28,654 bases of DNA, taken from positions 1-28,654 of the forward strand of contig CABSEG010000029.1 of the NCBI GenBank assembly GCA_902476645.1, in the 5' to 3' direction. Both the position numbers and the translations under genes were made by a program. The DNA is from an uncultured Lachnospiraceae bacterium. GTDB taxonomy: Bacteria > Bacillota > Clostridia > Lachnospirales > Lachnospiraceae. Of the stretch, positions 23,977-28,654 are shown in pieces (the stretch's first letter is position 1; each line of letters opens with the position of its first letter). The notes beneath the pieces are model-generated. The model was not told the origin of the DNA, searched no databases, and worked only from the letters and a program-made list of their open reading frames with translations.

Positions 23977-24633
23977 TTATTCAAAATCTCTGTTCCGGTC
24001 TGCCACCTGGCAGACTGCTTGGGCAAAGGCCGTGCAGGCTGCCTTGCAGGCGGACTGGGTTCCAGTAAGCAGCCCCCCTCCGAAGTTGGTCTCCGAGGGA
24101 GGACCATAAAAGGTCACCATGGTCACATCCGCAGCCTTTAGTGCCGCATCCAGACCATAGATGGCCTCCAGCGGAGGGGCAATCAGGTAGGCTAACGCCT
24201 CTCCTTCCCGTATCCCGGCGATCTTGGAAAGATAGGATCCAGTTCTGGAGACTGTATGCGCAAAGTAAACAATGGAATCATCCTCATTGGCGCTGATAAA
24301 ACTTGGCCCCTGTTCCAAAAAAGACACAACGGCATTCATACCGCTTCGCACCTCAGAAGGACTGGGGCCGGCGATAATGCCAATCACCTCCCCCGCCAGC
24401 TTCGTGGAGGCGTTGGCAGCACCCGCATACATAGATTTGGCATAGACCACTTCCACATCCGCGTCCTTTGTCGCCTGGTCCAAGGCCGTATAGGTGACGT
24501 CATCGGAATCCGCTGTGATAAGCCCAAGGCTTTTATGCCTGGGCCCCAGCTCCAATGCCTTGGCCAAATCATCGCTCACATTGGAGATCAGACGGATTCC
24601 CAGAATATTTGCTCTCAGTCTGTCATCCTTCAA
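23977..24633 (-). CDS. eutL: BMC-T shell protein EutL
   Basis: 218 aa tandem-BMC protein that forms trimers with a gated pore in the shell. Recognised by SLGLITADSDDVTYTALDQA (about 35-54), GEVIGIIAGPSPSEVRSG and VTMVTFYGPPSETNFGGGLL near the C-terminus, which includes the second BMC half. I chose the TTG at 24633 (product MKDDRLRANILGIRLISNV): GGAGG lies 8 nt upstream and it aligns with the usual EutL start. A GTG 9 nt earlier sits inside the ribosome site. It follows eutC by 16 nt. Confidence 0.93.
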   Translation of the reverse strand: MKDDRLRANILGIRLISNVSDDLAKALELGPRHKSLGLITADSDDVTYTALDQATKDADVEVVYAKSMYAGAANASTKLAGEVIGIIAGPSPSEVRSGMNAVVSFLEQGPSFISANEDDSIVYFAHTVSRTGSYLSKIAGIREGEALAYLIAPPLEAIYGLDAALKAADVTMVTFYGPPSETNFGGGLLTGTQSACKAACTAFAQAVCQVADRNRDFE

Positions 24634-24649
24634 CTGCTTCACCTCCCCT

Positions 24650-25549
24650 TTACTTTAAGTCAATACCGGATGCCTTTTTCTCCAACATCCTTACGATCAG
24701 TTCTGCTGCATGGGCCCCTGCTTCCACAGCGGTAGTGCCTCCCTTGTGAATGTTGCTGATCACCGTGCGTTTAGCCTCCGGCAGACCGTGGCGGGGCTGA
24801 TAGGCAATATAGGCGGACATGGACTCCGCCGTAACAAGCCCTGGCCGTTCTCCCACCAGCATACAGATCACATCGGCTCCGGTTACCTCTCCTACGGCGT
24901 CCTCAGCGCCCACCCTGGCATATTTGACAAACAGTACCGGGGGAAGAGTAATTCCATGCATCTTCAAGCCCTGGCTGATTGCCGGGATCATATCCTCCAC
25001 ATTAGCTTCGATGGCAGAGGAAGACAACCCGTCTCCCACCATAAGCACAACCTTTGGATGATCCCCCAGGGTCTTTCGTATCACGTCCAGCTCTTTTCCG
25101 TCAAAACGGCGGCCAAGATCTGGTCTGGTCAGATACTCATCTTTATCCTTACAAAGGGTCTGTACAAATACAAAGCCGTTTTTCTTAATAAATTCCTCAG
25201 ATACATCGCTAAACACCGCGTCTTGAGCCGCTGCATGATCTGCTCGCACCCGGAGCATGGTCGCCGTCTTATATCTGGCTCCCGCTTTTCCGATTCCCAG
25301 CCTAGCCGGAGTTTTCGCCTTCATGGCCAAATACCCCTCGCGATCCTTTGCATCTTCCACCAGAAACTGCTTTTTTAAATCGATCTGCGTAATGTCATCC
25401 AAGCAGCCTCCTGTGTCTTCCTGCTGCTTATGTTGCTCTTTTCCCTCCATAGTAGTCTGGATCACTTCCGTGCGCTTGGGTTCCGGGTGCTCCTGTACCA
25501 TCTTTCCCAGGATCTGCTCCACCATGGCTCTGATCTCTTCTTCTCTCAT
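24650..25549 (-). CDS. eutC: Ethanolamine ammonia-lyase small subunit EutC
   Basis: 299 aa from the ATG at 25549, with AGGAGGG 8 nt upstream. Partner of EutB; together they bind adenosylcobalamin at their interface. The family core is clear: TPARLGIGKAGARYKTATML, RVRADHAAAQDAVFSDV, LMVGDGLSSSAIEANVEDM and VGERPGLVTAESMSAYIAYQ, then HKGGTTAVEAGAHAA near the end. A variable N-terminal region of about 80 residues starts with the amphipathic helix REEEIRAMVEQILGKMVQE, which fits the targeting peptide known for EutC. It starts 48 nt after the eutB stop, the largest gap within this operon. Confidence 0.95.
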   Translation of the reverse strand: MREEEIRAMVEQILGKMVQEHPEPKRTEVIQTTMEGKEQHKQQEDTGGCLDDITQIDLKKQFLVEDAKDREGYLAMKAKTPARLGIGKAGARYKTATMLRVRADHAAAQDAVFSDVSEEFIKKNGFVFVQTLCKDKDEYLTRPDLGRRFDGKELDVIRKTLGDHPKVVLMVGDGLSSSAIEANVEDMIPAISQGLKMHGITLPPVLFVKYARVGAEDAVGEVTGADVICMLVGERPGLVTAESMSAYIAYQPRHGLPEAKRTVISNIHKGGTTAVEAGAHAAELIVRMLEKKASGIDLK

Positions 25550-25597
25550 TTTGTCTTCCCTCCTATCTGTCCACAAAAGCCTGATTTTCTCATACGC

Positions 25598-26962
25598 CTA
25601 AAACAAAACCGACGCATCTCCCGCTTTTTTGGTTAGCTTTCCCTTTTCGTCCACAAATCCCATGCGCAACAACCATTCGTGGAAGGGCCGGATGGCTGTC
25701 AGCCCGAATATCTCTCTGAGTGCCGCCGTCTCATGGAATCCCGTCGTCTGATAATTGAGCATCACGTCATCCCCGTGGGGAATCCCCATAAAATAGTTGC
25801 AGCCTGCTGCTGTTAGCAGTACGGACAAATCTTCTATGGTGTTTTGGTCTGCCTTCATGTGATTGGTATAGCAGGCGTCACACCCCATGGAAATCCCTGT
25901 CAGTTTTCCCATAAAGTGATCTTCCAGCCCCGCCCGGTTCACCTGCCTGCCGTCATACAGGTATTCCGGACCAATAAAGCCCACCACGGTATTGACCAGG
26001 AAGGGCTGAAAATGTCTGGCAAATCCATAGCATCTGGCCTCCATGGTCACCTGATCCGTATCGTGATGAGCCTCAGAGGAAAGCTCTGAGCCCTGCCCGG
26101 TCTCAAAATACATCACATTGGGCCCCTGTGCGGTTCCCTGGGTTAATGCTAACTGCCTGGCCTCCTCCAATGTGGCGGCATTAAATCCAAATGCCGTATT
26201 TCCCAGTTCTGATCCGGCTATAGACTGGAAGATCAGGTCCGCGGGCGCTCCGTTTTTGATCGCCTCCATCTGGGTGGTCACATGGGCCAGCACGCAGGTC
26301 TGGGTGGGAATCGAAAACTTTTGCTTAATCTCTTCAAATCTCTTTAACACCCTGGTAACGCTTTCTGCCGAGTCATCCACAGGATTCAACCCCAAAAGTG
26401 CATCCCCAGCTCCGTAGGTCAGCCCTTCCAGAAGGGAGGCCATGATTCCGTCCGGATCATCTGTGGGGTGGTTCGGCTGGAGTCTGGATGAGAGCGTTCC
26501 TTCTTCTCCGATGGTGGTATTACAGTGAGCCGTAATCCGGATTTTTCTGGCCCCGTAGATCAGATCCAGGTTGGACATCAGCTTGGCTACGGCAGCCACC
26601 ATCTCCGAAGTAAGGCCTCTGGAGACCCTTCGTATGTCCGCCCCTGTGGTCTTTTCATCCAGAATCCATTCCCTTAGCTCGCTGACTGTCATGCCTTTGA
26701 TCTCCCGGTAAATAGGCTCATTGATGTCATCCTGAATGATTCTGGTGACCTCGTCTGTCTCATAGGGCACTGCCGGATGATTACGCAGGTCCTCCAACGT
26801 GATTTGAGACAGCACAATCTTGGCAGCCACCCGTTCCTCCGCGGACTCCGCTGCCAAATGGGCCAGCTTGTCCCCTGACTTTTCCTCATTAGCCTTTGCC
26901 AACACTTCCTTTAGAGTCTTAAAGGCATAGACATGTCCAAATAATTTTGTTTTCAGTATCAT
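25598..26962 (-). CDS. eutB: Ethanolamine ammonia-lyase large subunit EutB
   Basis: 454 aa from the ATG at 26962, with GGAGGG just upstream; an earlier in-frame ATG has no such site. Catalytic TIM-barrel subunit that splits ethanolamine to acetaldehyde and ammonia using the adenosylcobalamin radical. Active-site segments are intact: AHCNTTIGEEGTLSSRLQPN, LEGLTYGAGDALLGLNPVDD, MYFETGQGSELSSEAHHDTD (the Glu matching E287 of the enterobacterial enzyme) and MGCDACYTNHMKADQN (the Asp matching D362). Usual length. It lies 25 nt after eutA, the reactivating factor, and before eutC. Confidence 0.96.
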   Translation of the reverse strand: MILKTKLFGHVYAFKTLKEVLAKANEEKSGDKLAHLAAESAEERVAAKIVLSQITLEDLRNHPAVPYETDEVTRIIQDDINEPIYREIKGMTVSELREWILDEKTTGADIRRVSRGLTSEMVAAVAKLMSNLDLIYGARKIRITAHCNTTIGEEGTLSSRLQPNHPTDDPDGIMASLLEGLTYGAGDALLGLNPVDDSAESVTRVLKRFEEIKQKFSIPTQTCVLAHVTTQMEAIKNGAPADLIFQSIAGSELGNTAFGFNAATLEEARQLALTQGTAQGPNVMYFETGQGSELSSEAHHDTDQVTMEARCYGFARHFQPFLVNTVVGFIGPEYLYDGRQVNRAGLEDHFMGKLTGISMGCDACYTNHMKADQNTIEDLSVLLTAAGCNYFMGIPHGDDVMLNYQTTGFHETAALREIFGLTAIRPFHEWLLRMGFVDEKGKLTKKAGDASVLF

Positions 26963-26987
26963 GGTTCCCTCCATCTTTTCCATTGTT

Positions 26988-28415
26988 TTATGCTTGAAAC
27001 ACCAGGGTTTTCACCACCACAGGAAGGACGCTTCCCTGGGCGATGGGTTTTCCGATGTCGATATAATCTCCTTCTGACAAATGAATCCCGTCCAGGCAGA
27101 TGATTTCCGACGCATCCTGTTGTCGCTGATACATGGTCTGCCCCAGAACCTTTGCCATATCCTGTTCTACCAAGACAATCAATGGCCATCCTTCTCTTTT
27201 TAAGGACTCCATCCCTGAGAGAAGCTCTCCGGCATACGTTTGCACCTGCCCAAAGGAAGGATTTTTCATGCCCTCAAAGGCGACTGCCACCTGCTGGCTC
27301 CCTTCCTCCATCAAAAACCAATCTAACTTTTTCCGTATGGCCATAGCCATCTGTCCAGGCTCTTCCTCTCTCTCTGACAGCTTCAAAACCGGAATGTTTT
27401 GCATCGGCAAAAGGTTACCTGTATAGGTAATCGTGCTTCCACTGAGCTTTGTGGTATGGCTGCCCGCCCCTACCACCGTGGCCCGTATGGTCTCCCTGCT
27501 TGGGATCAAAAGCTTCGGACTGCCCAAGGAGGATGCCCGTATGGCCCTGCCTAAAAGTACTCCAATGTCTCCGAAGCAAAAAGGATCTGGAAACTTCTCC
27601 GGATGATAGACCGCATCCGCCACACCCCCTGAAAAACTGATACAGGATATTTCTCCCGTAAAAGAAATCCCTTTGTGGGTGGTTAAAAGCTCATAATAGG
27701 GAGATTGCCCCTTCCGGTACACGCTCTGCTCCAATGCAGAGACCAAAAGCGCCAAAAGCGCATCCAAATCCTCCGGGCAAACGCTCTTTCCCACTTCCAG
27801 CAAAAATCCCTCTTTCTTTATGATTTCCCGGATCTTCGGCGCGATATAAGTGATGATTCCTGACTCCGGCTCCACCTTGATGAGCCGTCCTCCGATGTCC
27901 ATACAGCCTGTATCCACAGTTTCTCCATTTTGGAACACTGCCAGGTTGCTGGTACCTCCTCCCACATCCAGATTCACCACCGTGGTTCGATGTACTTTCG
28001 AATACAGGTCCGCTCCCGCTCCCTTTCCGGAAATAACACTTTCCAGATCCGGTCCCGCAGTGGCCACCACAAAGTCTCCCGCAAACCCGCTGAGCGCCTT
28101 AAGCACCTCCCTTGCATTTTCCTTTCTGGCAGTCTCACCGGTGATGATCACCGCTCCCGTGTCAATCTGTTCTTTGGAAACTCCTGCCTGTTTATACTCT
28201 TCTTCCACAATCTTTCTGACTTTTTCAAAATCAATCCTGGTCTCATCCAGCAGAGGAGTAAAGTGAATGCGGCTGCGGTAGCATACCTGTTTATCCGTGA
28301 TAACCATCTTAGGAACTGCATAATTTCCGGCCATATTTTCCACCTTCAATTTGGAAAACACCAGCTGTGTTGTGCTGGTACCAAGATCAATTCCACGCTT
28401 AACAACGGTCTCCAT
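26988..28415 (-). CDS. eutA: Ethanolamine ammonia-lyase reactivating factor EutA
   Basis: 475 aa. ATP-dependent chaperone-like protein that releases damaged cobalamin from EutBC so that fresh cofactor can bind. Actin/Hsp70-type ATPase signatures: KRGIDLGTSTTQLVFSKL at the N-terminus, VVNLDVGGGTSNLAVFQNG (about 147-165) and ATVVGAGSHTTKLSGSTI in the C-terminal half. AGGAGG lies 6 nt before the ATG. It overlaps the eutP stop by 17 nt and is followed by eutB, the usual Firmicutes order. Confidence 0.94.
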   Translation of the reverse strand: METVVKRGIDLGTSTTQLVFSKLKVENMAGNYAVPKMVITDKQVCYRSRIHFTPLLDETRIDFEKVRKIVEEEYKQAGVSKEQIDTGAVIITGETARKENAREVLKALSGFAGDFVVATAGPDLESVISGKGAGADLYSKVHRTTVVNLDVGGGTSNLAVFQNGETVDTGCMDIGGRLIKVEPESGIITYIAPKIREIIKKEGFLLEVGKSVCPEDLDALLALLVSALEQSVYRKGQSPYYELLTTHKGISFTGEISCISFSGGVADAVYHPEKFPDPFCFGDIGVLLGRAIRASSLGSPKLLIPSRETIRATVVGAGSHTTKLSGSTITYTGNLLPMQNIPVLKLSEREEEPGQMAMAIRKKLDWFLMEEGSQQVAVAFEGMKNPSFGQVQTYAGELLSGMESLKREGWPLIVLVEQDMAKVLGQTMYQRQQDASEIICLDGIHLSEGDYIDIGKPIAQGSVLPVVVKTLVFQA

Positions 28416-28654
28416 CCTTATCCTCCTTTTTTAGCCATGTAAGCAGCTTCTGAATCCCCACATTTTCCACTGTATCCACTGGAAAAATGGGGGAAGCACC
28501 TGCTTCCAGTAAAGCTTTTTGCGCCTGCCGGATCCTTCTTTGCTCTGCCAGACAGATTTTTGTAATAATCCCAATCACAGGCTTATCAAAGGCTCCCGCA
28601 AAGGAGGGCGGCAAAAACAGGCAGGACGCCGTGGGATCCGCCAACAGCCCGATC
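28399..28654 (-). CDS. eutP: EutP/PduV-like GTPase-family protein (5' end missing)
   Basis: The last 84 or so residues are visible; the start with the P-loop lies beyond 28654. LLADPTASCLFLPPSFAGAF and PVIGIITK match the second half of EutP/PduV, Ras-like GTPase-fold proteins of eut and pdu operons; EutP has also been reported as an acetate kinase. The G4 motif [NT]KxD reads TKIC here, with Cys in place of the guanine-binding Asp. The gene overlaps eutA by 17 nt. In related operons it is preceded by eutS, which I cannot see. Confidence 0.85.
   Translation of the reverse strand, partial: IGLLADPTASCLFLPPSFAGAFDKPVIGIITKICLAEQRRIRQAQKALLEAGASPIFPVDTVENVGIQKLLTWLKKEDKDGDRC

Noticed and set aside
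18347..28654. EutV-type antiterminator hairpins within the eut operon
   Set aside because: All visible gaps are at most about 50 nt and I found no paired AGxxxxAGG-type hairpins; such sites, if used, would be upstream of the window.
1..28654. CRISPR array, tRNA, rRNA or intact transposase
   Set aside because: No regularly spaced repeats, no cloverleaf or rRNA-like stretches, and no transposase motif were seen on either strand.

Overview
The window looks like a gut-type Clostridia genome, most likely Lachnospiraceae. The evidence is the moderate G+C, strong AGGAGG-like ribosome sites, frequent TTG/GTG starts, the Firmicutes form of the ethanolamine-utilisation (eut) operon, an anaerobic-type cobalamin pathway under a B12 riboswitch, and Lys-rich Ig-like (Big_2) secreted proteins. 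No rRNA, tRNA, CRISPR array, intact insertion sequence or replication origin was seen. Taxonomy is inferred from gene content only.

Layout. (1) 1-7907, minus strand: a cobalamin (corrin ring) operon read as cbiD-cbiL-cbiF-cbiG-cbiH-cbiJET(fusion)-cbiA, the last cut by the window edge. Its genes overlap or nearly touch. It is driven by a consensus TTGACA-17-TATAAT promoter, followed by a cobalamin riboswitch and a U-tract terminator. (2) About 7908-8375: non-coding DNA with two strong hairpins. (3) 8376-13105, minus: two secreted Ig-like-domain proteins, one of 315 aa with His/Cys-rich motifs and one of 1228 aa with two C-terminal NPCBM-like domains. (4) 13256-14326, plus: a membrane-anchored C39-like cysteine peptidase, divergent from the large surface protein. 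(5) 14351-16276, minus: a DUF3810 membrane protein with HELSH motif and an alpha/beta hydrolase. (6) 16476-18158, minus: fabH behind a promoter whose start site overlaps a FabT-like operator, and a CDP-alcohol phosphatidyltransferase with its own promoter. (7) 18347-28654, minus: a eut microcompartment operon read as eutP(partial)-eutA-eutB-eutC-eutL-eutE-eutM-eutT-pduL/eutD-(unnamed eut protein)-eutN-eutH-eutQ.

How it fits together. EutH is thought to bring in ethanolamine. EutBC splits it with adenosylcobalamin into acetaldehyde and ammonia, EutA reactivates EutBC and EutT makes the adenosyl cofactor. EutE converts acetaldehyde to acetyl-CoA, and the PduL-type enzyme converts that to acetyl phosphate. 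EutM, EutL and EutN are shell parts of the compartment. The cbi operon at the other end supplies the corrinoid the lyase needs, so corrinoid synthesis and the main corrinoid-dependent pathway lie about 10 kb apart. Shell or regulatory genes such as eutS, eutVW and eutG are not in the window and could lie beyond 28654. The remaining corrin genes (for example cbiC and a cobaltochelatase) could lie before base 1.

The less ordinary signals are: a perfect inverted repeat in the spacer of the cbi promoter, a FabT-type box on fabH, an apparent redistribution of the EutQ N-terminal module onto the unnamed eut protein, a cysteine in place of the G4 aspartate of EutP, and the structured non-coding stretch at 8041-8360.
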